Assembly: GCA_030490835.1 (NCBI GenBank)
Contig: CM059971.1
Location: 24,359,817 to 24,423,816 of the forward strand
Direction: 5' to 3'
Source: Annona cherimola
Taxonomy: Eukaryota; Streptophyta; Magnoliopsida; Magnoliales; Annonaceae
Length of the DNA: 64,000 bases
Made by a program: the position numbers and the translations under genes. Shown here one piece after another: positions 10,587-23,772 of this stretch (positions within the stretch are counted from its first letter, which is position 1; each line of letters begins with the position of its first letter). The notes under the pieces were generated by a model that saw only the letters and a list, made by a program, of their open reading frames with translations, ran no database searches and was not told the DNA's origin.

Positions 10587-11594
10587 TAGCAACAATGACA
10601 ATGATGGAATCTCCACGATCTGGTGACGAACTACAATAGGCAGTCGATCTCCCCCTTCTTCCCTTCTCTTCTTCCCCTCTTTTTTTTTCTTCCTCTTTTT
10701 CCCTCTTCTACTATTTTCCTACAATGCAGCACCCTCGACGTGTTGGCCTTCATGGAATCCCTTCCTTATGCGGCCAGCATGTGTGGTTGGCACATTGCAA
10801 GCTACCCATAATGCTTTTTTACAAATGTCCATTCTATATAGCATATTTTGAAGGGATGCAACATGGGTCAATTAGGTTCAAATTACACCCATAGTGCTAC
10901 TTAAAATGAGATAGATTGTTAAGATAAAAACTAGGGGGTGGATTTTCCATCCTAGAGTTTGTCATTTGAGAAATCAAATCTCAACCTTTATGCTTAGAAC
11001 TAGAAACTAACCTATACTTGAGCTAGCTAAGTTTGCATTGGTTTGGACTGAAGTTATATTTGGTAAGGAAAGCCACAAACTGCATTTTGGGATACCTTTG
11101 TAAAAATAATGGTTTATTAATGATATGACATAGTGTCTACTTTTTACCAATTTTCCATTTTTCCTTTTGGGGAAGGGTAAAATAATTTTTTAAAGAAGCA
11201 CCAAAACATCACGTTGCCCAAATAATGTTAGAAAAGATAATGCAATTTTTTATTTTTAATAAAAGTGGGAAAAAAGGTTAGGTTTGTTATTCAACCATTG
11301 GTGAGACTCAGATCGGCAGATGGTGCATCTAAAGGCCGCAAAACAACCACCCCTACCAAATTATTATGGAAATCATAATGAAATATGTTAATCATTTTCA
11401 TAGAATGTAATACCCCAAACAAATTACCATGTAGCCCCACTTTAGCGCTATTCGCAGGTGCAACCTGGTTCATGGGGCTCAAATTTGACTCAACAACCAG
11501 TATTATTATTAAAACATAAAAGTTTTAATTGTATTTACGTAAGGACTTTGATCTCTTGCATCAAAAATCATGTAATGTAGAAGCATATCTTAAT
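10587..11594. other. AT-rich DNA with one pyrimidine-rich tract
   Basis: 10649-10718 is almost pure pyrimidine on the plus strand (CCCTTCTTCCC, TTTTTTTTTCTTCC). It is followed by TACAATGCAG, which could mimic a splice acceptor, but I see no supported exon behind it. Otherwise no recognisable feature. Confidence 0.5.
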
Positions 11595-12482
11595 ATGTTA
11601 ATAATTTTAAAAAAATGAGAGCATTGTTCATATCAATGGGTGGGATGCATATTTTTTTAGTAAAAAAATCACATATATATTGGATTATTTAGTTGAATTA
11701 ATTGAAACAGATCTTATCACAATTTATTCGATGCATTAATTGAAATTCAAAGCCATCGATGCATTAATTAAAACCCAAAGCACATGTTAAGGTCATGTTT
11801 GAGATATGCCTGTTTGGATTTTGTATTTCATGGCCACATATCGCCTAGTTAGATTCAAGAAAAGGAATTGATGCTTCTATCTCATTGATGCAATACTTGA
11901 TATTTACTTTCTCATTAAGCTAACCCCCCGCGATAATTGTCCTTGCTTTGATTCTTATCCATCATTGTTTTCTACAAACATTGTGGTTTCATTATTTTCG
12001 CAGGAAATAATATTTTCTTCCATTGGAATAGACTCCAGCGAATGGAATTATTATTTATATGGTCTGTCTTTTCACGATTGTTTTGGACAACCATTAAAAG
12101 ACCTTCTTAAGCTCCTATTCAGATGGGTTTCACAACCAAAAAGGATTTTGGAGAAGAAAATAGCCGATGGCAATGCATCAGTTTCATGCGCATGAGGTTG
12201 TTTCTATGATCTAGCAGTACACAAAACATGGTATACATGTAGCGCAATTAAAAAAGGTTATATTTTGCTGTTTTTGATTTATTCGTTTAATATATGTAAA
12301 TTATTTAATAGCAATATGCATGTAGTTAAAATGAAGTGGTTAATTTATATGAATTTAGAAATCTATTTGCAAAATATTTCTATGCATTAAAGATTGGTGT
12401 TTCTATTAAATTAAAAATTAATCCATTATCATGCAAAATTTAATGAGATACATGCTCTTATTATTTTATTTTCTATTTAAGT
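11595..12482 (+). repeat. Left arm of a long inverted repeat
   Basis: The reverse complement of 16900-17805 aligns along the whole arm at roughly 75-80% by eye. Examples: TTGGATTATTTAGTTGAATTA against TTGGATTATCTGTTTGAATGT, the segment ATTAAAAGACCTTCTTAAGCT near 12092 with its mirror near 17288, and the inner end CTTATTATTTTATTTTCTATTT. The most conserved core is at about 11990-12240, where this arm has a 76-codon open frame (11965-12195) that the other arm breaks. Family unknown; either large terminal repeats of one element or two opposed copies of one repeat. Confidence 0.8.
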
Positions 12483-13020
12483 GGTATGGGCACTTGCATT
12501 GCAAGTTTTTCATTCTTTTCCATGCATCAGAGAGAATTTTACCATATTTTTGGATGAACTAATTAATTTTGCCCTTGATCTTCTTGGTTTTGATGTGTGA
12601 AAAATATTTTTCCAAAAATGCAGTTAAAAGTTCATCCCATGTGGTGAAGGAATCGAGTGACATAAAGAAAAACCATCCACTGGCCCTATCACAAAGAGAA
12701 AATGGAAAGAGTTGAAGACAGATGATCTTTCGTGGGATTTCTTATATCCTTATTATATTATACAGTTGCAGGAATTTGGTGATGTATACATTAGGGTTCT
12801 CAAAAGGAAGTCCCTCAAACTGGTCCTAATAAACCATCTAGATAAACCCTGGTTTTAATTCCAAATTCCTCACCCTGATCTTATGTTCTACGATACAACA
12901 CCTGAAGCCTTGTGGGTTTGGATGGTTTTGATTGCTTAGGATTGTCCTTCCAGACGGATTGTTGTTTTCTGCCTAGTGTTCTACATGCTGTGATTGAGGT
13001 GGGTCAAGATTATTGCGATC
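12483..13020 (-). pseudogene. gag: Degraded Athila-like Ty3/gypsy gag fragment
   Basis: On the minus strand the translation, with several stops, shows the order of an Athila-type gag core: an upstream Asn/Pro-rich run, then LELKPGFI, DQFEGLPFENPNVYITKFL, LFPFSLCDRASGWFF, SFTTWDELLTAFLEKYF and DAWKRMKNLQCKCPYH. These match the conserved gag sequence of Athila elements (GLP..DPN, LFPFSL.D.A.GWL, TW.EL...FL.K(Y/F)F, AWERFK.LLR.CP) that I know from the family. At least four stops, no intact ORF. The fragment ends exactly where the inverted-repeat arm begins, suggesting that the arm truncated it. Confidence 0.75.
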
Positions 13021-15304
13021 TACAATTGTTCCTTATGATGATTTTTGTTTTCGATACTTACAAACTTTTCTCCTGAAAGTCTGTTCACTTTAAGGATTGC
13101 AGCAAATAATTTCTCAGGTAATTCTTTTGCAAAATTTTGAGTATGCAAGTGCAAACGATGATGAAGAATTAATGATGAAAATATAATACCACAAAAAGAA
13201 AAGAATAGTAAGGATAGTAAAGAAAGGCAGAAAAGAATGGATAAAGAGTGAAATAAGAAGAAGAAAAAGAGAAAAAAGTAACTAATAACAAAGTCCAAAT
13301 AATGTTGAATTCCTCTGCAATGGCATTAAAATACTTGTTGTAATCTCTACACAAGTGCACAGGTCAGAAATTATAGTATATCAAATATCAATCTCATAGG
13401 AAATTTAGGACTTAAAATGTTAAATTTAAACACTTTATAACAAATATCAAGATAATAAGATAAGAAGATAAAAAAATAATAAGAAAAAAGTTAATCTTGA
13501 GAACCTAGAATAAGAATTAAAAGTCAAGAGATGAAAGTACTTAGGATTTAGAGTTTCACATGCAACATCTGCAACAAATACATTGAGTGCTTATTAAATT
13601 TGGATGTTGTGTATTAAAGGAAAACTAATTCTAAATTATCGTTGTACATTCTCTCAAAACCTGCAATGCATAACCTTAATCTTTTTAACAAGTTACTTTT
13701 ATGGAATTAAGTTGATTTAGAATTCATTAAGTTCTATGACAGTTCATGCAATTTCTCAAGGTCATTATTTCTGTTCTCATGGCCTTAAATTTTTAGGTTT
13801 AGGGTTTGTTTGAAAACAATGAAAACTCAGGTTTTTCTACAAAACTTTTCAATGTTAGGATGTAGCAATAAAATGTTATTCTTAGATGTCATTTCGACTG
13901 CCCGTTCGTACAGCAGATGTTCAAAAGGTGGACATGGACACGACACTTCAAGAACACTAAAAACAATGATACATTTTATTACGCACACTTGGCAGGTATG
14001 AGATTTCAAAGTTCGTATGTTCCGATCAAAAGTACAAAGTTGACCGGCGGGTGCATTTAATAATATTTAGGCAGGGATATTAGTAATTAAATGTGTTAAC
14101 TGCATTTGCCGGTCGTTTTACAAAAAATGAGAATTTCCAACATGGAAAAATTTATCACCGGACTTTTGTAGATTGTCGAACACACCTTTAATATCTTGAT
14201 TATCATATATTAGATTTTACCTCTTGATTATTTACCTAATATATGAAAATTATTGTCAAAGTGTGAACTCAAATACTAAGCAAGCATTCAAATCACAAGA
14301 TATCGAATTAACAACTAATATCCTTCACAAATAAAATAAAACCACGATATTTGCTACATTGTACACATGCCCCATCCTGAAGCCTAAATTAAATATTTAG
14401 CCCAGCATATTCAAAATAAAATCAAAACACAAAAGAATAGTGTATTTTGGTTCCATCTCAAACAAGACAATTAAACTCAGAAAGAAAGAGAAAAAGAAAG
14501 CTTATTCGTTAGAAGCTTCAATAGTGTCTTGAATACTATAAAAAATTCACTGTCTCGCTCCTCACCTTTTGCTACTCGCCTTCCCTCACTCCCCAACCTC
14601 AAACCCTAGCTCAAGTCATGTTCTAAGATGCCCTAGAATATTTTCAAGAGGTGTTTTTATAGAATACAGGAGGAGAACTTGAGCATAGTGTCTGCACTGT
14701 GCAGATTTTGTGCATCCAAAAGGGGACGTGGCCCGGGCCATGTCGAGTTCCAATCATGTGCAATTTTCCTCGATTCTCACTTGTTTCACCTCGATTCGCT
14801 TCGAAACTTCCATGACATGTTCTAGATTGTCTTAATCATTATTTTAACTCCTCCAAAATATTTGAAATCATCAAATCAAATATGGTCTTGATCCTTCAGC
14901 TTTTAATTATTCAAAACAAACCCATGTCTTCAATTGGCCATAACTTTTGATACGGGAGAAGTACATCAACCACAACATATTAACAAAAAGCATTTTTTGA
15001 GTCTGTCAATGTAGCAACCTGGGCATAGCTCAGTTGAGCTCATTTTAATGTTAAAATTCATTATTTTTGTATGATTTAGGCTTTGAATTTGTATGTATTT
15101 TTCTGCATTGCACAAATTGTATCAATTGTGAGTATTTACATAAAATCACGCTTAATTAGTTAAAACATGATTCAAATCATCTTAAACACTTAAATTCTCA
15201 TCTAATTATTATCCAAAATAAATAGTATAAAGTGACTTAACACATGTACATAATTGTCATTTTTCTTTTCAAACTAATTTTTTCAATTGGGATAATTTTT
15301 CTTA
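13021..15304 (-). other. AT-rich DNA, possible LTR or leader of the Athila-like relic
   Basis: Upstream of the minus-strand gag relic. It includes ACACAAGTGCACAGGTCAG near 13350, a phrase similar to LTR-proximal sequence of gypsy elements, and a more GC-balanced block at 14500-14820 with CTATAAAAAATTC on the plus strand. A hairpin GACCGGC...GCCGGTC spans 14042-14114. I cannot place LTR ends or a target duplication, so this is a tentative description, not a boundary call. Confidence 0.3.
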
Positions 15305-15562
15305 GGGGATATTTGCTTTCTTGTAAGTGTGGGAAACCATAGTATGAGATATGGCACATTTCATGAGGCAGTCAATAATTATAAATTTTTCACTTTTATC
15401 CCTACATTCCAATCATTTTTTCTTATAGCAACCCTAATTATTCCAACTTGACCCCAACTTGACCCTTACCATTCCTATCAATCATATGATTTTTAAAATA
15501 TTCCATTTTTCATTTCCCACCCTATCCCACAATCCCGCAAAATAACAATTACTGAATACCCC
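15305..15562. mobile_element. PIF/Harbinger-type MITE with TTA target duplication
   Basis: 258 bp between TTA (15302-15304) and TTA (15563-15565). Ends are GGGGATATT... and ...GAATACCCC, matching as short inverted repeats. The interior (TTTTTCACTTTTATCCCTAC, TTCCAACTTGACCCC, AATATTCCATTTTTCATTTCC) is homologous to the MITE at 23773-24044, so the two are members of one family. No coding capacity. Confidence 0.8.
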
Positions 15563-15927
15563 TTAAAATGTTCATTCTTTTTACAGAAATAACATTTGTT
15601 AGCAGACTTTTTTTATCTATCTTCCATGTCTTTCTTTGATGGGAATTTATTCTTTCCCCTTCCTTTCTTCAAGTTATGCTGCTTAGAAGTTTATGTAAAT
15701 TTGACAACCATTAATTCATTCTACTTTAACCTCTCTTCCTCTTATATATACATGGATATTAATCCATTTAAAGTTCATTTCTCATTTTGTGTATTATAGG
15801 AGATCTTGAATTATAAAAATTGAAATGGAAGAGAGTTTAAAACAAATATAACTAGAAAATAGTAAGAGATTTTCATCCCTAATTCATTAAGTTTTCTATC
15901 TATATTTTACATCTCCATTATGTACTT

Positions 15928-16262
15928 TCACACTCCACAAATGTCATCATATTTGATTGAGATCAATTGATTAGTGAGCATTTCAGCCGATACTTTATCT
16001 GACTCACTAAATTTATCTTTAATTAAGTCAAGATAAGTTTTGGTTCTTTCATCATCAGGTTCAAAAATAAATCCTCTGATGTTCATTTTTATTTTACTTT
16101 TTATCATCATAAGAGACAATCTTAGAACACTCCCATATATCAAATTAAAGCCTTTGACTATCAGTATTTTCAGACATTAACACCAATTGCTAGATCTAGA
16201 TCCAAACATCCTAAGGTAATAAGTAACTGCTCATGCCAATCAGAGTAGTTTAATTCATTCAA
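15928..16262 (-). pseudogene. gag: Ty1/copia gag relic (UBN2-type)
   Basis: Minus-strand translation shows LNYSDWHEQLLITLGCLDLDLAI, out of frame with a second segment MNIRGFIFEPDDERTKTYLDLI...FSESDKVSAEMLTNQLISIKYDDICGVRE. This is the order seen in copia gag of the UBN2 family (NY..W.E....L...DLD.A, then F..SDKAEA..L...L..MKYD...VREHI). A frameshift and stops between the two halves make it dead. The fragment is isolated: no protease or pol follows within the spacer. Confidence 0.7.
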
Positions 16263-16899
16263 TGTCAGATATTAGACAGATGAGACTAAGGAATAGAAGC
16301 CATAACTATAATAGAAAATAATTAAGCTCAGATTACTATTATGATTTAGATAAACGATTATATGACAATTTAATTAACAATAATAAATCACAACTAGCTT
16401 TCATAATTAATCACACAAGTAATAATGCATGATTATATTTAATAATGTCATGATAAATAATAATATTTGACAATTAACTAAGAATACACAAAGTGAAAGA
16501 TATCCCCACCTTTAGGTAGAAAATTATCCATGTTTATGTAGTTCTAATTAATCATTGATAAAATATTAAATTATAGCTGCCTTCGAGCAGAACTACCATA
16601 TATTATTTAATAATGCAATTTTCATGATGAGAGAAATAAAGAAAAACATAATATTCTCTCTTTATTTAATAAACTTGATTAACTAAACATCTTAGACCCT
16701 TCGAGGTATTGAAAGATATAATGATGAACAATATTTATTAAACTTAAATTGCATTATGACAATAAGTCGTAATTATAAGAGAAAAAATGATAACATTCTC
16801 TCCATTATTTAATAATTATGAAAATTATATGTTTTATAATCATAATTATTAAATATAAATTGCTTGATGATTTCATTAAATTAAATTAACTTTCTATAC
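16263..16899. other. AT-rich DNA, no feature
   Basis: Strongly AT-rich, short runs of TAATTA-type words, no open frame longer than background. Nothing supported. Confidence 0.5.
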
Positions 16900-17805
16900 A
16901 ATTAAAATAGAAAATAAAATAATAAGAGTATGTATCTCGTTATGGATGTTTACAAATTTTGCATGATAATGGATTAATTTTCAATTTAATAAAAAGCTAT
17001 GAATCATTAATGCAAAGGAATATTTTGCAAATAGCTTTGCGAATTCACAAAAGTTAATTACTTCATTTTAATTACATGCATATTGCTATTAAATATTTAC
17101 ATATTTTAAATGGATAAATCAAAAATAACGAATATAACCTTTTCTAAATTTATGCTGCATGTATATCATGTTTCGTATACTGCCAGATCACGAAAACAAC
17201 TGCTTGCCCCCGAAATCTATGCACCGCCCTGGGCTGTTTTCTTCCCCAAAATCCTTTTCGACTGTGAAACTAATCTCAATCAGAGCTTAAGAAGGTCCTT
17301 TAATGGGAAGTCTAAAACAACCTTGAAAAGACATATCATGATGCATAATAAAATCCATCCATCGAGAGTTTGTACCAATGAAAGAAAATATAGTTCCCGA
17401 CAAACATAATGAAACATAATGTTTGTAGAAAATGGTGATGGATGGGAATCAAAACATGGATAATTATTGTGGGGGTTAGCTTAATGCATAAGTAAATATC
17501 AAGCATAGCATTAACAAGACAGAAGCAATTCTTTTTTTTAATCTAATTGGGTAATATGTAGCCATGAAATACAATATCCAAATAAGCATGTCTCGAACGT
17601 GACCTTAACATGTGATTTGGGTTTTAATTAATGCATCGATGTGCTTTGACTTTCAATTAATGCATCAATTAAATTGTGATAAGATATGTTTCAATACATT
17701 CAAACAGATAATCCAATATATATGTGGTTTTGTAATTAAAAAAACTCATGTATCCCATCGATAAATATAAACAATGCTGTTAATTTTTCTAATTATTAAT
17801 TATAA
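16900..17805 (-). repeat. Right arm of a long inverted repeat
   Basis: Mirror of 11595-12482; the inner edge AATAGAAAATAAAATAATAAG is near 16904 and the outer edge near AACAATGCTGTTAATTT at about 17771-17790. The spacer between the arms is 4.4 kb and holds retroelement gag relics. No target-site duplication could be identified at the outer edges. Confidence 0.8.
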
Positions 17806-17998
17806 GCGTGTCTAAGGAAAAAAAATCATACCTCAATTATTTTCCATAAAATCTTTTTACCCAGTCAAACAGATAAATATGCATTAAAATACAAAATTTG
17901 CATATAATAAATTTTTTATCAAAATTATGGGTGGAATCTATTATACCCAAATTGTAATGTGGGCTCCAATATTATATATTAGATATCATGTGATGCGG

Positions 17999-18510
17999 AA
18001 GCGTACCTGAATACATGTGTATAGATTTCATGTGAAGAACATGTACGAAGCCTCAAGTGCAAGGTCTTCTCTCTCAGCACTTCTCCCTATAATATTTACT
18101 GTAGATAAGATCCACTCTTATTTTTTGTGTGTGAGGGAGAGAGGGATTAGATTTCTCTGATTAAATAGAATCCTTCCCATCATGATTCTAGTAGAAGTGC
18201 AATAATACATTGATAGGATTGTGTACGTATCTTTTGTACGCTGGGGTACCCTTAACTTAAACCCAAATACTACTATTTTAATTAGCATAATTTATGTAAG
18301 CAATTTTAACAAGAGAAGCGTACCTTAATATGTCGTAGATTCTATGAGTATAAATACATTGAGTCCAAAGCACTTTCCCTTAACATTTCTTCTTATAATA
18401 CTAGTGATCATTAGGCAAACATAAAATATTCTTATATAAAGACGGACTAAGACTCTCCTATACTTAAATAAAGTTTTTCCTATCATAACTCAAATAGTAC
18501 AAAAGTCAAC
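17999..18510 (+). repeat. Two diverged copies of a repeat starting GAAGCGTACCT
   Basis: GAAGCGTACCTGAATACATG (17999) and GAAGCGTACCTTAATATGTC (18316) open two similar stretches that both proceed through TAGATT(T/C)(C/T)ATG, ...GCACTT(T/C)(T/C)CCCT, TATAATA and ATCCTT/TTTCCTATCAT-like words. Spacing 317 bp. Diverged; alignment by eye only. The left border of the large duplication (18067) falls inside the first copy. Confidence 0.4.
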
Positions 18511-20984
18511 CACTTAATGAGAACTGCTATATTCCATAATATACTTGGCTTCCACTTTTAGACTGAATCTATATTAAGCTACTTGTAGAATCTAACATTC
18601 TCTCACTTCACCTAATCTTTGAATTCAACATTTTGAAAAATTCTTGTATGACCTCACTCTCATTTGAAATACATGCTTAATTAATAAATATGCAATTTAA
18701 TTTTTATACTCAGATTAAGAGAAACTTTCAACATGGATAATGGTGGTTATATACAATTTGGAATACACTTCCTATCATGCTTCATGATATCAACAAACTT
18801 AATTAAGTTCTTAATGATGGATTTACAATTACACATATCTTAAAATATCGATTACATTCTTAATTATGTCCATGTAATAAAATTCATATTCTTTATATTT
18901 CCCAAGAGAGCCTTAGGCACTAAAACCCTTAGCCATGAGATCGTCATCAAGTCAACACTACTAACATAACTAATCAATATAAAATAATTATTGATCCTTT
19001 TTCGCATCAATAGATATATAATATCGATATATTAAATGAAATTAATAAGTTTCATGTAATTAGAGAAGCAAACCATACAAGAATTGTCATAATAAAACCT
19101 TGAGTATACAACTTTAAGTTCAAAAATAGATTTCATCAACTATAATGCAGGAATTTAAAAAATCCACATATATATAGTTGACTACTTTAATTACTTAGTA
19201 TCTTATGTGAGACAATAATCTTTAAATCCTTAAAGACAACATATAACTTTTTTATTGCATTTCATTATTATATTCTTGAATTGCATTGATATCTCATAAG
19301 TAATTCCATTGTATAACTAACATGACCCGCATATATTTAAGCATGCATCATGCTTTTAAATAATAGGGGTAGTTGAAGTATAGTAAGAAAGAAATGAATA
19401 GAAATGATTGAAATGCAGAGGTAAAAAATAAAAATATAGTTATTAATTGAGCTTGGGAATCTATAATTCCATGGATTCTCATCCCACATTTCTCATGTAC
19501 ATTAACAAAAATGCCCTAACTACAGGAGTCCAAATCATTTACCCCCTCATATAGGCTAATTAATATGGGAATTGTGTGTTTCCCGAGTTAATTGGTGGAA
19601 ATTGGTGTCTCCATAATGAAAACTTATAAGAGTATCTTAGAAGTTGGGTACAAAATCAATTGAAATGGATGAAAATATATACCAATAAAAAACATGCAAT
19701 AACTAAGATACAAATACAACTAAGCAAGAACAAGAATTTTGACAATAATGGTACTCAAAATTTTGATATTTGGGTGAAGAATATCGAGCTAAATATGCAA
19801 TTTCCAACAACAAAATTGATACACAAAGAGGATACAAATACAATAAAAATGTTTATATTTTTGGGTAAAATGCAAATGGGACATTTTGGTAATTTTACAC
19901 ATTGAGAGTATTTTTGTAGTTAAGATGTGAGTTTAATAGGTGGACTCAGTTACTGTAAATCATGGTGCAAGTTTTTTTATGGTATATCATTTGTTTTAAT
20001 AAAATAGTCTAGATGATGAATGATTTGAGATGTTAAATGTGAAACGTAATCATCATAAATGATAATAGGCAATATATGCCCAAAATTTAGAACAATAAAT
20101 TAGATTTATCAAAAAATATAACTAAATGAATGAAATAATTCAGCTCGTTTTACAAATTTTATTTACTTTATGGATTTTACAGTTTATATAAAATTCATGG
20201 GGATGATGAGTTATATAAGTTATTCATCTTCATTTTTCCCTATTAAATGTATTTTACATGTTATTTGAGTATTGCGGAAAATGTGCATATATACGTAATT
20301 GATAGTTTTTGGACGTTTTATGAATTTTACAAAATATATTGTTTTTTATACAATTGTTTAATGACATAGACAAGTTATATAGTTTTGACATCTTATATAA
20401 GATTTATGATGTTTTATTTTCACAAATTATATGGGCAATATAGATTTTACGAAAATAGTATAAAATCATAAACTCATATATATATATATATTATGACTTT
20501 TACAGATTATTCAAATTCTAAGGAACTGGTTCAATGTATTTTACAGATTATTTATATAATCTGCAAGCGTGAAATGAAAATTATAAAAATATTAAATAAT
20601 AAATTTTACAAGCTTTTTAAAATTTTATTAAATTCTTAAATTAAACATGTAATTTAGTTAATATATTTGGTGAACTCAATAACTTCAATTTACATGATCA
20701 CTTATTGAATAATTACAAAATAATCTCTATACATTATAATTTTGTAAGTTAAACTCTCATGGTTCATTTTTTACAATAATAAAGCTTATTTCACAAATAA
20801 TTCAATATTTGTCATATAAATATTCAATAATGACAAGTTATTTTCAAATGCACTAAAAATTATGGTAAAGTTAAAAGTAGATTTTATAAAATACATGCAT
20901 TGAACCTATTAATCATGAGAAGTAGTCAATGTGGTAAAGTGCATAGAGCAATCATCTATTGCCAACTGTCATCCTCTCTCATTA
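18511..20984. other. AT-rich non-coding DNA (copy A)
   Basis: No gene recognised. An 81-codon open frame at 19660-19905 is Lys/Asn/Ile-rich low complexity and has no splice or coding support. From about 20130 to 20560 the word TTTTACA(G/A)ATTAT and variants recur irregularly. The equivalent in copy B is 47161-49634. Confidence 0.5.
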
Positions 20985-22640
20985 TTTTTATGTTTTAATA
21001 TTGTTAGTCTCAAAATTTTCAAGCACCAAATTAATTAACCTCAACTTTATTTTGTGGAAATTTTATCCGGCATCCCATCTTATTGATCCAAAAATAATTA
21101 TAATGAAAAAATTTATGTATTGTCCACATGAGAGCATTAATTAGTGACCAATTTTAATTACTCATTAAGTAAGTAATTTTACTTTCAATATAAGTAGTAT
21201 TGAAATTAATAAATACCAAATAAATTATTGCACAATTTTTTTGGCATCTTAAATCATTGACCCAAAAATAATTATAGTTAAGAAAAAATAGAAAAATGTT
21301 AACATAAGAACATTATTTGACAGTAATTTGAATTATTTGTATTGGATGTAATTATATTTTAACAGCAATGGTATCAAAATTTTTAAGTATTGAATAAATT
21401 GGTTACAAAAAGTTTATTCTGTAGTCTGTATGGTTGAACTAAAAAATAATTACAGTCGAGAAAGAAATAGTGTAATATACATACAAGAATATTATTTTTT
21501 GAGTAATTTGGATTATGCTATTTTATGAGTAATTTGGATTATGCTGCTAAAGTAATTTATTTCTTAACAAAGGCAGTATAAAAATTATTTAGTATCAAAA
21601 AATTACTTGTACAAATTTTAATTCGCACTTCATGTTGTTGACCCAAAAAATTTAATCTGGAAGAAAATATTAGAAAGTTCATGTGAGAATATTACTTAAT
21701 AGGTAATTGTAATGATATGTCACAAAAGTAATTTTATTGAATAGGTACAAAATAAGTACTAAATGCTATAACAAATTATAATAAATTAATCAATCAAAAA
21801 GAATGTGTCAATATGAATTTATTATTTTTATTTTTAACATGGTTGGTGGCAAAAATTTTATGCATTGAATAAATTAGTGAGGTTCATTTTGCTCGATTTT
21901 CTTTACACCTTGTATCATAGAGCTAAAAATAATTATAATTTCAAATAATTTGTATGATATCCAAACGAGAGTTAATTACTATGTAATTTTAATTTCTTAA
22001 CCTGCTAGTAATGTTCTTTTTGGTTTTGAAATTATTAAGCACCTAATAAACTAATAATATAAATTGTATACGGCACCCTATATTGTTGACTTGAAAGTAA
22101 TTACATTAGAGACAAAAATAGTGTAATGTTTTATTTAATAGTAATTTGAATTATTTATCCTAAAAGTAATTTTTTTAGTAAGGATGGTATTAAAATCATC
22201 AAGCTTCGAATAAACTAGTTGTACAAATTTTATTTGACACATTGCATTGTTGACCCCATAATAAATAATTTGTGTAATAATCAATGGAAATATTATTATT
22301 TAAATTATTTTGTCATATAAGTAATTTTATTTGTAATAGGGTAGTATCAAAATTATTAAGCACTAAATAAATTACTCAAACAAAGTTTATTCCACAACTA
22401 TATCATTTACCCAAAAAATAAATATATTCAAAAAGAAATTAATATAATAATAATGTAAATAGATTAATTAATGGGTAATTTTAATGCTTTATTTTAATAA
22501 TAAACATTTCATTAAAATAAATGAGTCAGTGTAGATCTAATATTTTTATTTTCTAACAAAGTTGGTCTCAATATTTTTAAGCATTTGATAATATAATTAT
22601 TATAAATTAGTGAAGTTTATTTTGCACATTATACTCCACA
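20985..22640. repeat. Diverged tandem array, units about 150-270 bp (copy A)
   Basis: The phrase (G/A)T(A/C)T(C/T)AAAATT(T/A)TTAAGCACCAAATAAATT or a close variant recurs at about 21008, 21199, 21370, 21573, 21850, 22021, 22174, 22341 and 22560. Between these, each unit repeats in the same order TTGACCCAAAAATAATTATAG, then GAAAAAATAG..AATGT, a short ACAT(A/G)AGA(A/G)(C/T)ATTA, and AGTAATTTGAATTAT. Units are well diverged, so the array is old. Nothing codes. Confidence 0.75.
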
Positions 22641-23772
22641 CCTCAAATCGTAGAGAGCAAAAAATAAAAAGAGGATCACAAAAAGAATACTGCAAAAGAA
22701 CAGAAGGAAAAAAGCATTATGTTCAACTATAAATTTACAAAGTGTGCGTGCTTATGATTTTTTTGTCAACCAAGATCTCCAACTTATCGAACATTCCAAT
22801 GAAACCAAATATAAAGAGAAAAAAAGAAAATTAGTAATCATATCTCCTCTCAAAATCATTTGAAACTATAGAAAGCCAGTAAAATTTCTTTGTTTTCACT
22901 AACTTATCCATTGACTTCATTGTTATCTAGTAGGCTCGCATATTCAAACCAACACCTTGTCCATGAGCTAAAACATGAGTTGATTTCACTAATGGCCAAA
23001 CCCATCTTCATGCATTTTGGAACGACAAATCTAAAGAACAGAGGCCAAATACATATATGGGCCAAAATCGAGATTAAGCACAAAATAATATTAATAATAA
23101 AGAAAAAACATAAGAAAATACTGATTGACCACTAACTATAAAAGTCAATCAAACAAAAACAAAGGGAATAAAACCCAAAAGACACCAATCCACCTTCAAA
23201 ATGACAACAAACAAACAAACAAAACAAACGAAGGGGTGGAAAAAGCACAACCCACTAGGAAAAAAAAAGAAAAATAAAGGAAGAACATAAGTACCTCAAG
23301 GACAAGATTTAATATTCACTTAAGAAAAAAGTAAGAAATTTTAGTAAATCCATTTCCATGGACAATTCTTATAGAGAAACAAAATACAAAATATAAGATT
23401 TTTAAATGATTTTAGAAAAATATGAGACCCAAGTCAAAAAAGCTCTAAACCAAACTCCAAACCTAACAAAACTACTAATCAATTAAAAATACATTCAATT
23501 TATAGCATGCTAATTAAATTTTTCTAAAAAAATCTAATCTTCATCTCATAGTTTAACAGAAACAAATCAATAGAATGAAGAACAAAGATATAAATTACAA
23601 GCTGTCCATTCAACTGAATGGACAATGTGAAGTGACGATAGATATGTTCTCTGCTGCAAGGATTAACACCAGAGCCTCCGTCTCCTTGGCCTCTCTCTGG
23701 AATTTCTATTACCAACCCACTACCACTTCACATAGTCTATAATCCATACATGAATGTTGAAAATCACTCTAA

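Noticed and set aside
19660..19905. 81-residue open frame repeated in both duplication copies (also 48310-48555)
   Set aside because: Identity between copies reflects the recent duplication, not selection; composition is AT-rich low complexity with Lys/Asn/Ile bias.
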